From contig CAJNDS010002811.1 of assembly GCA_905221605.1 (NCBI GenBank), forward strand, positions 124,001-188,000: a DNA stretch of 64,000 bases, written 5' to 3'. Made by a program: the position numbers and the translations under genes. Positions within the stretch are counted from its first letter, which is position 1. Each line of letters begins with the position of its first letter. Below are positions 10,818 through 21,508 of the stretch, piece after piece. The notes under the pieces were generated by a model. That model was not told the origin of the DNA. It did not search any database and saw only the letters and a program-made list of their open reading frames with translations. The stretch is from Symbiodinium natans (Eukaryota; Sar; Dinophyceae; Suessiales; Symbiodiniaceae).

Positions 10818-13800
10818 CGGTTTCTCGGCACTCGAGACACAAGCGCCAAGGACTGGGACAATCGAGTTCGTGTCTCAGATCTGGAAGTCAAGCCTTCACC
10901 CCTGAATCTGGGCGACCTCCTTGGAAATCGCTTCAACGTTGTGCTCCGCCTGGTGCCTGAGGAGGCGGTCGACTGTGCTAAAACATGTGTTGATGTTCAA
11001 AGAGCAAAACATGCAAAAACACAAGATTCCCACTTTCCAGCAGATTCTGCTGCTTTTGAGAGCAGACCGCCTTCACGGCGAAGGTTCTCCTTGCCCCACA
11101 TTCAGCTGCTCAAGAAGCTTGCAGATCTCTGGCGGGATCGGGCTTTCTCAACTACTTTGGTCCGCAAAGGCCGAGGGCCTAGGGTCTGCGTGGGTCTAAT
11201 TTGAACATGGAGTCGCACTGTTGCGACATGGACAGTGAGTGCAGGGTCGTGCCTTTCAAGGTTCGGATCGCAGTTGATCCGCGCATTTCACGAGCCTCTG
11301 CTAGCAATCGCATTGCCTCCGCACCACAAGTTGTTGGAAGACCGACCCTTCGCAAAGTTCAGCGCAGTTGCTGCCAAGGTGGGAGCAGCAGTGTTGCGTC
11401 ATCAGTTCGACCGCGCAGTTCGCTTTGAGCTGAGAGTTGTGAAATGGTTGCATGGCTGTGAACGCTCCGAGATGGTGAATGGTCGGGACGTCCTGTGTCG
11501 TCCTGTGCAGGATTGGTCCTAGGCGATGTGCAACTCTTGGGCGGTGACGCAGCGGAGCAAGCGAAAAAAATGGTTTGGGACGAGCAAGCACAGGCGTGGG
11601 GCCTGGGAGTCATCACTGAATCTGATTTTGCCGATATTCTTGATGGCTTGGACAAAAGTTTGACGAGAGAGCGGACTCATGGAGCGGATCGAGCTGCTAG
11701 CGCCATTTAGACACGAAGAGACATGTTTAGACCTAGGATGGATCTCCTCCAAGGCGGCGCAGCAAAGCCTGCTGGATGCAATCGATGCTGGCGACAGCAT
11801 CATCCTGGCAGCCGAGGAGCTGACATGCATGATGGCCCAAATACTTCCCAGCTAACTTGGCCGATCCTCCCCGCAAGCGTACGTCACCATCTCTGTCAAG
11901 TTCGTCTCTTCTCGAAAGCCCTTTCGGTGCAGGGCTGTAAGAAGAGACGTTGTTATCAGACGTTGTCACAGACGCTCTGCTTTACAAAAGCAAACGACAA
12001 AAACACATTGTTAGTTCTCAGAATCATGGTCCCTGTTTGGGTAAACTAAATGACCATATGTTCTTTGAAGGGCTGGGTACGTTCGCAACAGCCCAGCCAC
12101 CCAGCAAAATCCAACCCAACCAAACTTTGTTTGGCGTGGTCCCTTTGCCTGTGGCAAGCAATGCTGTAGTTCACCGATCTTGTAGTTGACAGTAGGTGGC
12201 ACTCGAATCTTTCAACCTTTGTCCTCCTCACACGACCGAGTCGAAAGCCACAGAGTGGGTCAGTTGTGCGTGTCCCTGAACGGGTTAGATGTATGCGTCT
12301 GTTCGCAACGCCGTGCCAGACTAGCAGGTAAAGCAAAATGTCCGCCGGCACGGAGTGTTGATTGAAATGAAGAGCACGTTGTCATGTGCAGCGTTTGGAG
12401 CCCGTGAACAGTCAAAGCAACTGGCCATGCTGCAATGTTTGATGTTTGGAGCCAGTGAACTATCGGACATGCTGTAATCTACAACATTAGGAGACTGTGA
12501 ATAGTCACGGAATTTACAGCGATTAGGGCGAATGTGAGCAGTTTAGATGTGCCACCCTCCTCCTCCCGCGCTTGCGCCTGCAACAAAACACTACTCCCTT
12601 GCCCCCCACCCTCCTCTTCCGCCCTGCCCTGCACCCGCACGCTTGCCGGGTTTGCGGGGTTGGCTTGGCGCCCGTAATTCTTCAGCCAAAGACGCGTCCG
12701 GTAGCAGGCTGCACTCAAGCGGTTTCCGCAAGCTCCCGGCTACCACGTGGAGCGAGGCGCCAAGCAACCAGTCAGTTCATGGATTAGACGAAGGCAGGAA
12801 GGTAGGACACTGAGCCATGTGCCTGTTAGGTTTGCTTCGCTGCCTGGCCAATGGGCTGAGTGCCGAGGAGGCCCTCCTGCGCTTGCCACGGCAAGTGCTG
12901 ATGCTCTACGCAGCTCGGCAGAAGCGGGAGGTATTGAAGTTGAGATAAAAATTTTGAGCTGCCCAAGGTTAAATCTGCTCAGAGCCTCATCTTCAACAAG
13001 GTGTCTGGTGTCGGGAAACCATTCGCAAGGTAGTGGAGCCAGACATCAGCAGAAGCCGGTAATGTTGCTTGTGGAGGCCTTATCCCACCGTGCGGCCCTG
13101 GGACCAATTCCTGCAGAGGGCGATCTTGTGCTAGAAAAAGGCTCGGGACATGAGCCCCTGAGCTACCCAGGACACACACACACACAAGACCCGCTAAGCC
13201 TCTAAGCTATCTTCTGGCGACATATGGCCGCCGTGCAGGTTCTAGGTCTGGGGCAACACCGATGGAGCTGACAAGCCTGGCCAGCCCTGTCGAGCCAGAC
13301 AGGGCCTGCGCCTTGCAGCGTTTGGATTTTGAATTCTTTCAGGTACATGATGCGGGCTTTTGCCATGATTCTGCATGACCTCACGTCAAATTCCAATAAG
13401 TTACTTCTCAGCAAGCCTAAGTCAGGTCGTGCTGCCGCTCCCGGGCAGCTCTGTTTCGTATCCGTGCCTCGCTTGCAAGTGTGCTTGCCAGCCTGGGCGA
13501 CAATGCTATAAGATGATACACAGTGACGTGAAAAGTCAGAGCACGCAGCGGGCGGTGCTTCAATTGTTGTGCGAAGTTGCATGCTACCCTGGCTTAGGTA
13601 CTCCCTGCAAGAGGTGTATGAGAAGGCTTCACTGCAACTTCTTCAAGTCCCCCTTGATGCGTTCTCGAGCAGGCGCAAAGAGTCGTGCAGTTTATAGGGC
13701 TGCCCCAGAACTCAAGAGCCTTGATGTTTCGTGTATGGGCGATCTCGGCAAGCTTGCTCCGATGCAGGCTTCCGCTTCAGTTGAGCCTTGCTGGTGTCTA

Positions 13801-13850
13801 CCGTCCTGCCATTGCTCGGATCTCGGTTGGTGCGCATGCCATTGCCGGAT
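10818..13850 (+). CDS. PUS7/TruD-like tRNA pseudouridine synthase (multi-exon, 5' part missing)
   Basis: TruD/PUS7 enzymes isomerise uridine to pseudouridine in tRNA and mRNA. Exon 10818 to about 10960, after TTTCACAG, encodes LNLGDLLGNRFNVVLR, matching the family's 'LklGdLkGNrF.ivLR'. Bases about 11117-11165 read GSGFLNYFGPQRPR, matching 'GfiNYyG.QRfG'. Bases about 11370-11422 read KVGAAVLRHQFDRAV (VG..lL...w..av). The exon from about 11511 reads GLVLGDVQLLG and later WGLGVITESDFADI (lvlGDlv...V..vTeeDi). Bases about 13434-13472 read VVLPLPGSSVSYP ('dVVlPlPG.dv.YP'). Further pieces are 13593-13680 (YSLQEVYEKASLQLLQV) and about 13775-13850 (LSLAGVYRPAIARI, cf. 'sl.GaYR.l...p'). The catalytic GTKD segment was not seen, so the 5' end lies upstream. 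The exact exon set is uncertain, and an open frame at 12817 interrupts the expected block order. Confidence 0.72.
12817..12948 (+). CDS. short helical open frame inside the PUS7-like locus
   Basis: ATG 12817 to TAA 12946-12948. It encodes CLANGLSAEEALLRLPRQVL, then MLYAARQKRE, with a possible GT donor at 12931. It resembles the PUS7 block that precedes the conserved 'mY.HayQS' helix (LPR...mY), but it sits 3' of the 'lvlGD' exon, the reverse of the usual order. It is either an exon of this gene in an unusual place, or an unrelated exon. Confidence 0.35.
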   Translation: MCLLGLLRCLANGLSAEEALLRLPRQVLMLYAARQKREVLKLR

Positions 13851-14281
13851 GATTGTGGTGAGTGGTAGAAACAGTGATCGTTAATGTTCGGCCTGGAAGT
13901 GGTTTGCAGTTTCCTTCTTGGACTGGCGATGATGGGCGCAACATTTGTGGCTCCGGCAAGTGACAGCTGGTTGCAGCAATGGTCCTCCCAGGGTAGTTAG
14001 GCTTCATGGCGAACGCCATGGAGGCCTAAGCATGCTGAGATGTGATTTGCACGCAACTTTTGTCGATGGACGTGAGAGAATGTCCTGATCAGGTCGATGA
14101 TGAAGATGACGACTGGGACCCGAAGGTGGCTCCGGGCATCGTTCTTCGACCACACATTGTTCGTTGGAATGCTGACGCTGAAGGAGAAGGATCCTCAAGC
14201 TGTAGCTGTAGCTGTCACCAGGTCTTGCCAAGCCCATTCACATGGCGCCAGGAGCCGGAAAGGTTGACAATCTAGACACAG

Positions 14282-14845
14282 ATCCACTACACGATCCCGA
14301 CGCAGATGATCAAGATGAGAAGTGGGTCGCAGATTCTCAGCTCAAGATTCTTTGCTACTCGTAGTGTCTGAGTGGAATCGTAGATGACAAAGGACCAGCT
14401 TCTACAGCCGGACACACGCAACGTGAAGAGCACAGATGCCGTCCTGAACTGCCCCGGCTGCTTTACGCCCGTATGCCTGAGCCTGAGCATCAGCATATCG
14501 GCATGCCGCCTAGCTTTGAGCTCTGCATGCTGCCTGCAAGGCTACCAGTGCCAACGCCATGAGCAGTTCACTCGCCAATGGCGGGCTTCAGAGGTTCGAA
14601 ACTGTATCGTGGACAAATCCGCCGCACTCTCCATGGCCAAGGCCGTGAGGTTGTGTCAAAGCTGTTCTCCCAACACAAGGGGACACTTGTGTAGCGTCGG
14701 TTGTCTCACTGTGCAACGATCAACATGTCAGGACGATCCGGCGAAGTACTTCGCCGTTCGCTGTGAGACTTGCAAAGCGGATGTAGGACTCCAAGACATG
14801 GATGGGATTTTCCACCTCTTCCATGTATTGGAAAGTCTGGCATGA
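14282..14845 (+). CDS. EAPP-like (E2F-associated phosphoprotein) zinc protein, C-terminal part
   Basis: Exon about 14282-14340 encodes DPLHDPDADDQDEKWVADSQ, equivalent to the EAPP 'lYDp..d..d..WV..qr' segment. Exon about 14384-14474 encodes STDAVLNCPGCFTPVC, the first zinc knuckle. Exon 14541 onward encodes YQCQRHEQFTRQWRASEVRN, matching 'CqRHe.yk.qyRA..v.nC'. Bases about 14736-14845 read KYFAVRCETCKADVGLQDMD, then GIFHLFHVLESLA and TGA, the family's C-terminal Cys pair and 'v.HFfnVlas' end. In animals EAPP binds E2F transcription factors; its role in protists is unknown. The 66 nt between 14474 and 14541 fit a GC-AG intron (TAT|GCCTGA...CTGCAAG|GCTACC) that contains no in-frame stop. Removing it gives the expected C-x2-C-Q-R-H spacing. 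The 5' end is unclear; acidic sequence at 14084-14120 (DQVDDEDDDWDPKVAPG) may be its N terminus. Confidence 0.82.
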
Positions 14846-15569
14846 CAAAGCTCCACGTGCCCCTCGTGCCCGAAGCTCCGAAGCTGAACGTGGTTCCTGC
14901 CCGCTGCAGCAGCACGCCGACACGACAGAACGACAAGGGGACGCCCTGGCACCCACAAGAGAAAATGCCGCGAAAGATGCCAGGATATGCCAGGTCTGGT
15001 CAATTAGGTCAGTTGCCAGGCCAGGCTGAGCAGACTGTTTCGGCAGACTCAAAAAGCGGAAAGCGGAGGATGCACACGCATGGCATGGGCAGAGGACTAA
15101 AGGATTTTAAATGGCATCAACAGTACAGCAGCATTTCATAGCATTCTACGTGCATGTGTCAGCCACATCATGTTCTACACATCCATCGGCATATTACCAT
15201 ATTTTACCCGTGCTCAAAGTGAATAGGCTCTGTTTTCGTGCCAGCACCGGAGCTGTTCATGTATGGGGTTGGAAATGAACAAGACGGCGGGAAGACATTT
15301 CAGGGCTCAATTGGACTTGACAGTGGCGGGTTTGGCAGCATTCTGGTATGTTCAGGGCAGCACTGACATGGGTATAGTTCTTTTCCTGGGAGTGTCACGC
15401 CGGCGCAGCTTGTCGTTGTCAGTTGCTGCCAAACTTGGCAGTAGACCTGGATTGATGCTTTCTGACTGCTTGATGTTGCCGTATGTTCTCATCCAAGCAG
15501 CCCTAGGCCCTAGGCTTGCACATGAAACATGGCTGCCCTGCACCTGCGAGCCTCGCGTGCCCATCAGCC
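14846..15569. other. intergenic, no gene seen
   Basis: This covers the presumed 3' region of the EAPP-like gene and 5' region of the SID-1-like gene. No convincing exon or repeat was seen. Confidence 0.45.
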
Positions 15570-18500
15570 ATGGGAGCTAGCGTGTGCTGGTGGCTGTCGT
15601 GTTTACTTGCACTCCGACTTACGACCGGTGCAGCAGAGAGGTGCAGCGAACTTCGCGACATGATATTCTGTCAGTCTGAACAGTATTTTCCTCGTGGACT
15701 TGAGCCCACTGTGCTGAACTTCAGCGTGCATGTGCGCTGTCTGAATTGTTTCTCTCCACGAGTCAGTTTTCAGCCATGCCAACTTCGGTTTACATGATGA
15801 GCTTTCCACGGCTTCGGGTTTCGCTACCAGCCCCCCGGTAAATTCTGCCAACCCCTTCCCCTCGTACACAGCTCATCGGTTGTGCCGCGTCGAGGGTCAG
15901 GCCGAAACATCTGTTCCGTTCTGGAGCTTTGACCCGGGCATCTGCCCCGTGATGAAGAGACAATAGCATGGGTTTGATTCTGAGGGTTCGGACAACGTTG
16001 AGGAGCCATGCCTTTCAAGTTTTTTGGCGGAGGCTACTTGGGATGGGGAGGGGGGGACGGGGAAGAGCGGCTGACAACCGTTCAGGCACAAATGACTTTC
16101 TGACATTCAATTTGGGAGGTTTTTTTACAAGGCAGATGTTTTGACAGGATTGTCGACAGAAACTAAGATGGGAACCACATGTTGGTAGTTGCGAGGTTTT
16201 GTGTGCTATGAGGTTGCTTGATATCCTGACTACAGACATCACCCAGCATCAGCACCGCTTTGTCATGTTGTGCTATGCACATATGTGATTCAGGCAATGT
16301 TGCTTGATCAACGATGTACACTGAACCCATCAAAAGTGCGGGTTAGTTGGCACCATCTTTGTGAATTATTTCCGTTGCTTGGGGTTGGCTTTATTTGTAT
16401 GTATTGCTTTTGAAGATAGATGTTTTGTGAGATGTGTTGAACGTCCTCGAGTGAGGTGGATTTCTTCCCGGCGATTTTCATCGCTGACCTGTCTGTGTAC
16501 ACCAAGCTGATTGAGGGCGCCGACAAGTGGAACAACGCGAACCCGAAGAGCCCGAAGGACCTGCCAATTCACGCCAACGTCCTTGTCGCGGAGTCTTTCT
16601 TGAGTTTCGGTATGCAGCGTAACACGTTGCGGGGCAAGCTTGTCTGCAACTTTCACGACCCAGTGGGTGAGATCATAGTCATCCCGCAAACTTCTGTACA
16701 GCCTAAAACCTACCGGCTGTCGGCAACACTTGTGGCCAGGCGGATTAACCCTATCAGTGCAGCGGTTGTGCAAAAGTCCAGGCTGAATGCGAACAGACCG
16801 GGTGTTGTGGTCTTCGACATCACGGAAGAGATGGCAGCGAGCGGGGAGCAGTCCCTTGAGATCCGAACGAAGGATTCCCCAAACGAAAGCATTGAGGTTT
16901 TTGTGTTTCCAGCTGCCGGCAACGGATGTATTGATTTGGAAATTCGCAACCAGTCCATATCCAAGTGTGTAAGCGTGCAGCAGCTTGCCAATTGCCTGTC
17001 CTCCCAAAAGATATCTGATATCGTATCGGATAGCATGCCCAGATCAATGCGACTGACCGTCACGAGCGAGGGCCGGGTTGTCCTGAGCCGCTGGTCTGCT
17101 TTGCCGCTGTCACAGGGCCTTTGGTTCGTGCTATTGATGCCGCACCACTCCGTAGACGGCTTTGTCAATTATGAGCTGTCGATGAGTGGGGCACGGCCCC
17201 GGCCGTCGCTGGCCCTTTGTGCTTTGGCCATGTGCGGCATACCTTTGGTCGTTATCTTGGCCTTTCAGGCGGTTGACCTGTTTCTGAAGCGAACTTGGCA
17301 TGCCCGGCGAGGATCCCCTTGTGCACGACGCCCCGTGACTGCTATTCGGTTTCTCAGAGAGTGGTGCTTGCTGGATGCTGACTTTCGCCTCTTCCTTTGG
17401 CAGATGGCTGACCAGGGTGTCAGGCACGGGTCGCATGCTGCAGTTATTTGCCTAGCATCCGGTTGCTTCTTTCTTGCTGCCATTCAGATGGCCATGGGCT
17501 TATGGGCTGGACAGCAGCGAGCCGGCTCGCTGGACATCTGTCGATACAACTTTGAATGTTATGTGCCGTTCGGCCTCGACCTGCCTTTCAACAACATGCT
17601 ATCTCACATTCCTTACTTGATCAGTGGGATCCTCTCCATTATCATCGTCACGCACACAGACTACAACTTGACACTTCAATCTGAAATCGAGGGCGAACCC
17701 AGACCACCTGACCTCCGATTGTTTTACGCGTTGTCGTGGTGCCTGTTGCTGGAAGGCTTCGGCAGTTCCTGCTACCACCTCTGCCCTACCTCATATCAAT
17801 TTCAGTTCGACTCTGCAATGATGTTTGTCATCGCACTTCTGTCCACGGTCTGCCTGCTGGATGGCGACGAAAGTACCGAAAGCGACCAAGGCAGCGGTAG
17901 CATCGGTAGTAGTAGGGTAGACCGGATGGATTCTGGAAGGTATTCCTCAAATGCCTCCAAGAGCCTCTTCACACCCGTAGTGCTGATGCTGCTGATCACA
18001 GTGCCAATGTGGACCATCAGCTTTGTGGGTACTTGGTTCGATTTCGTGGTGCCGGTGTCAGCTCAAGGCGCACTCTCCTACAACGTCTACTGCGCAGCCG
18101 TTCTGCTTTGGTTCGTCTTCATTCTCTTGAAGGAACCTTGGGCCCTGCCTAGATACCCCGCCTTCCTTTGTATGATAAGCAGGGCCTCACAGCGCCTCCT
18201 CGTGCCTTTTGTCTCGGAGTTACTTGAGTTATGCTCTCTTTCCACGTTTACTATCTCACGAACTTAGTCACTTAGCCCATGCTTCGTCTAGAGCCCCGGA
18301 AGGTGCAACGTGTATTCCCCAATTTCGCAGAGTCTGGCTACAGCTGCAGTGGACACAGCAAAGCCCTGGCAGCTACTCGCGTGCTGACGTGGGTTCTGGT
18401 CGCTGTGATTCTGTTTCTTCCCAATGTCCGGATCCAGTTTGGAGGCATGTCTAATGTTCTTTTATTCCTTTCCCTTTTAGTCATGATTCTGGCCATTGCG

Positions 18501-18982
18501 AGACAGATGGTCAAGCGTGACAGAAGTCGGCGAGACAGCCTTTCCATTGACGATGCGGTGCGGTGGTTGAGCAAATTTGGGCTGCTGTTCTTGTTTTTGT
18601 TGACAAGCTTTGTGGCGCTCCACTTCTTTAACACAACCATGACGGATGTACTGGCCTCGGCAGCTGAGAGCCGAACCTTGAATCAAGACTGCATCTTCTT
18701 GGGTACCTTTGACACCCACGATGTCTGGCACATGGCGCCGCTTTGCCATTAAGGCCATTAAGGAGTAGGCCCTGAGTAGGCATTGTTAGTCTGGCAGGCT
18801 CTAGAGGCGCTGTGCTCCACAGAAGACTTTGCGAGCCTAGGTCGGCCATTTCGCTGGCCCTGTGGGTTCTGGTTCTGCTTGGGGTTCGTCTCAGAATATG
18901 GAGGCGCAGTAGTCAGCAGCATGAACAAGGCCCGGCAGAGCTTGCACTGTCAAGCATCCCATCGCGGACACGACAGACTTGA
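15570..18982 (+). CDS. SID-1/SIDT-family multi-pass membrane protein
   Basis: Exon 1 starts at ATG 15570 with a signal peptide (MGASVCWWLSCLLALRLTTG) and the start of an extracellular beta region. After about 650 bp of intron, exon 2 (about 16451 to about 18200) carries the ectodomain, a first span near 17200-17280 (LVVILAFQAVDLFL), a long cytosolic loop, and the family core RYNFECYVPFGLDLPFNNML, then SSCYHLCP (17764-17787) and YQFQFD (17794-17811). Exon 3 (about 18360-18735) has further spans and SRTLNQDCIFLGTFDTHDVW plus H (HDVWH at 18717-18731). Exon 4 from about 18840 gives the last span (SAISLALWVLVLLGVRLR) and TGA at 18980-18982. SIDT proteins are CREST-superfamily members: Ser, His, Asp and two C-terminal His form a zinc site, and all are present. 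Animal members are linked to dsRNA uptake and lipid or cholesterol handling. The true ligand here is unknown. Confidence 0.88.
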
Positions 18983-19917
18983 CGGCGATCGCAAGAAAAA
19001 GAAGCCAGCAAGCAGATTGTTGCCTTGGCATTTGGCATGGTTTATGTCACGACAAACACGACGTGAGCAAAACTTCGGCTGAGGTCTTTCCTCAGGATGT
19101 CTCCTGGCATGCTTGGCCGGCAAGCGAAGCGGCGCTCCAGGCGTCTGCTCAAAGTGGCCGGCTGCTGCTGACAGATGTGGATCGGCTGGAAGCCCAAAGA
19201 GGAGCGCCACAGCCGCTGCTTCTCGGGGTGACATGAAGCAACTTAATTACACAAGGAATGTCCCTTAGGGCCTTAGGCCCATCTCCGGTTCATCTCAGTG
19301 CCGCCCACAGAATTATTCGCCACATCTTCCATGGGCCTTCGATTTTGTGTTTGTTGTGAGGAGATTTCACAGATTTCGGCTTCATGCTAGGCGTATTTTC
19401 AATGCTGTACCACTTCATTCACATCCTTGTCGCATCCCAATACGATCCTTGAAGAAATTCCCCTCTTGAAGCGCTGACATGTCTACTGTCGTCTCCATGC
19501 CTGCATGCCTGCATGAGTACGCTTCCCAGAATCACTGCCTGAAGACATTTGCTTTTTTTGCTCCCCATTCTTGCGACGCAATCAGTCATGTTTCATTAGT
19601 TTTCTAGTCCCCCTTGCTTGTGGTTCCTTTGCTGTTTTTTGCTTTGACTTAGCTTTCACATCGACTTCCACTTCTGTTGTGCATCTAGCCTTGGCTTTGC
19701 GCTTTCATTGCTGCCTCACGGCCCCATCTAATCACGAGTCACGAGTCTATAGATGCCTCTGCGAGGACCCATGGACCACAGTCGTAATTGTAGAATCTAG
19801 AACTGATGCCCAGCCATGCGTGCTGCTTGGGAAGATGGCCAGGGTTAAGCCGTGTGCAACCTGGGTACGGGGCATGTGTTTTCTGGCGCCCTTCCGCGCC
19901 AACTTTCTTGTTCCGGC
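18983..19917. other. no supported gene
   Basis: Downstream of the SID-1-like stop. Open frames here have poor protein character, and no motif was seen on either strand. Confidence 0.4.
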
Positions 19918-20732
19918 ATGCAGCTCCACGAGATCCTGCATAGGGGCAGCATCAGGGCAAGCCAAAAATTTCGCGCTCAGGTACGCTATGTTTTCCGTTT
20001 GCTTTCTTTAAGATTTGCTAGCCGCTCACCGCTTTTCATGTGCCGTTTATGTGCCAGCTCCGACTCTGGAGTGAGTGCAGCTGGTAGAAGATCCCAAGGC
20101 TGTTGGAAGGTCCCTGTTCTGCCGCATTTGGTTAGGCCGTGGGCCCACGTCGGCGGACAGCAGCAGGTTCCGATGTGAGAAAGGGCTCTTGAGAGAGCTG
20201 CCAAGATTGAGAAAAGACACAACACCCAATTGATATATATATATATATATGTATTGCATGTTGCGGGTGCATGGTTGCTTGGATAGGTCGAGCTCAGAAT
20301 CGCCCTCCTCCTTAGCCTCCTTTCATGGCTTTGGGGGCTCCTTGGTGCTGACTCTTGGCTACGTTACATCAGTTTCGCTCACGACACCTTTCGCAGTTGC
20401 GGAATGTTGTGGTGTCGTCCGTGCCTGACCTTTACAAGCAGACAGAGGTCATGCGTTTTACCACCTTCCTCGTACTTCACGGTCGCCTGCAGAGAGCTCA
20501 CTCGCCAGACGCAGATATGGGATGGCGTTGCCAGAGGGAGACAAAACAGCCTGTGGAGAGCCCAGGGCCTCGAGTTTACATGCTGAAGATCTGTCTGAAG
20601 CTGTCTGTTTTTCTTCTTTGATGCTTCGCAGCGTCGCATCTCTTACGTGCTGTCTCGCAGGTTGATGCTTCTTTCGCGCAGCTCTCGCCGCAGGAGTGGG
20701 CTGAAAACGAGTTTCCAATCACTGCGGGACGG
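19918..20732 (+). CDS. unknown multi-exon gene
   Basis: Four phase-compatible exon candidates. 19918-19980 begins with ATG (MQLHEILHRGSIRASQKFRA) and ends CAG before GTACGC. 20081-20233, after GTGCAG, encodes LVEDPKAVGRSLFCRIWLGR and runs to TGA if not spliced earlier. About 20396-20480, after TCGCAG, encodes VPDLYKQTEVMRFTTFLVLH and ends before GGTCGCC. 20661-20732, after CTCGCAG, encodes VDASFAQLSPQEWAENEFPI and ends exactly before GTTAGT (24 codons, phase 0). The first two alone would make a 71-residue protein with a canonical GT-AG intron. The presence of the later exons suggests a longer gene. No family is recognised. Confidence 0.42.
20230..20250. repeat. (TA)n microsatellite
   Basis: About ten TA units in GATATATATATATATATATG. 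Confidence 0.9.
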
Positions 20733-21508
20733 GTTAGTGTGTTGGTGTAACACTAAATCATTAAATGAACACCAAAACCAAAGTATATTTTCATGACAAT
20801 AGCGGGTGCAAGATGACTACTATAAACGAATAGTATACATGATGAGATCGGTACAATTTAAGCAGCACTATTGCCAAGTCTTGTAGGTGACAATGCAACG
20901 TGCAATCGACACATCGTTCTGTGATTCTACTTGGAAAGACTTGAGTACTTCTTAAGCCCAAGCAATGAAGCTCCTGTTCCACTAATTTCTGGCTATTGAG
21001 TTCGTATTCAAACCCCTCGATCTACCAAACCACTCTGGCTGTTTGGCATGGGAGATCGGGGGGGTTGGGGGGGGGCACGCCCCACATGGATTGGCTGTGT
21101 GACTTCCTGCAGTGGGCCACCATTTGCCACCACTCTTTGGACGCCCAAGTGCTACGTATGCGGGCGCGCCACTGCGGAGAGACACTCCAGTCAGGAAGAG
21201 TTCTAGTCCAAACAAGAACGCCCTGAGTCGGAAAAGCCCTGAACCAAGTCGAATACAGGAAAGACCCACTTGAGAAATCCCGGTTTTAGGGTTTTCGGGT
21301 TTGCGAGAGAGAGGGAGAGAGGGTTTGCGTGACATGGAGCAACTTCCAGGCTCAAAAAGGTTGAGTTTTAAGGGTTTCAGGGGGGGTTCCTTTTTAAGGA
21401 AAGTGTATGCGAAAACAGACAAGCACGTCAAGTCTTGAAGGCACCAGTGCGGACACGTTACGTTATAGCAAGCGACCAAAGATGCAACAAGCGAACATCT
21501 ATGTTGCA
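20733..21508. other. no clear gene
   Basis: A G-rich stretch (21055-21078) and an AT-rich stretch (20750-20850) are present. The 180-codon minus-strand frame at 20982-21524 has no recognisable motif and is treated as chance. Confidence 0.35.
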
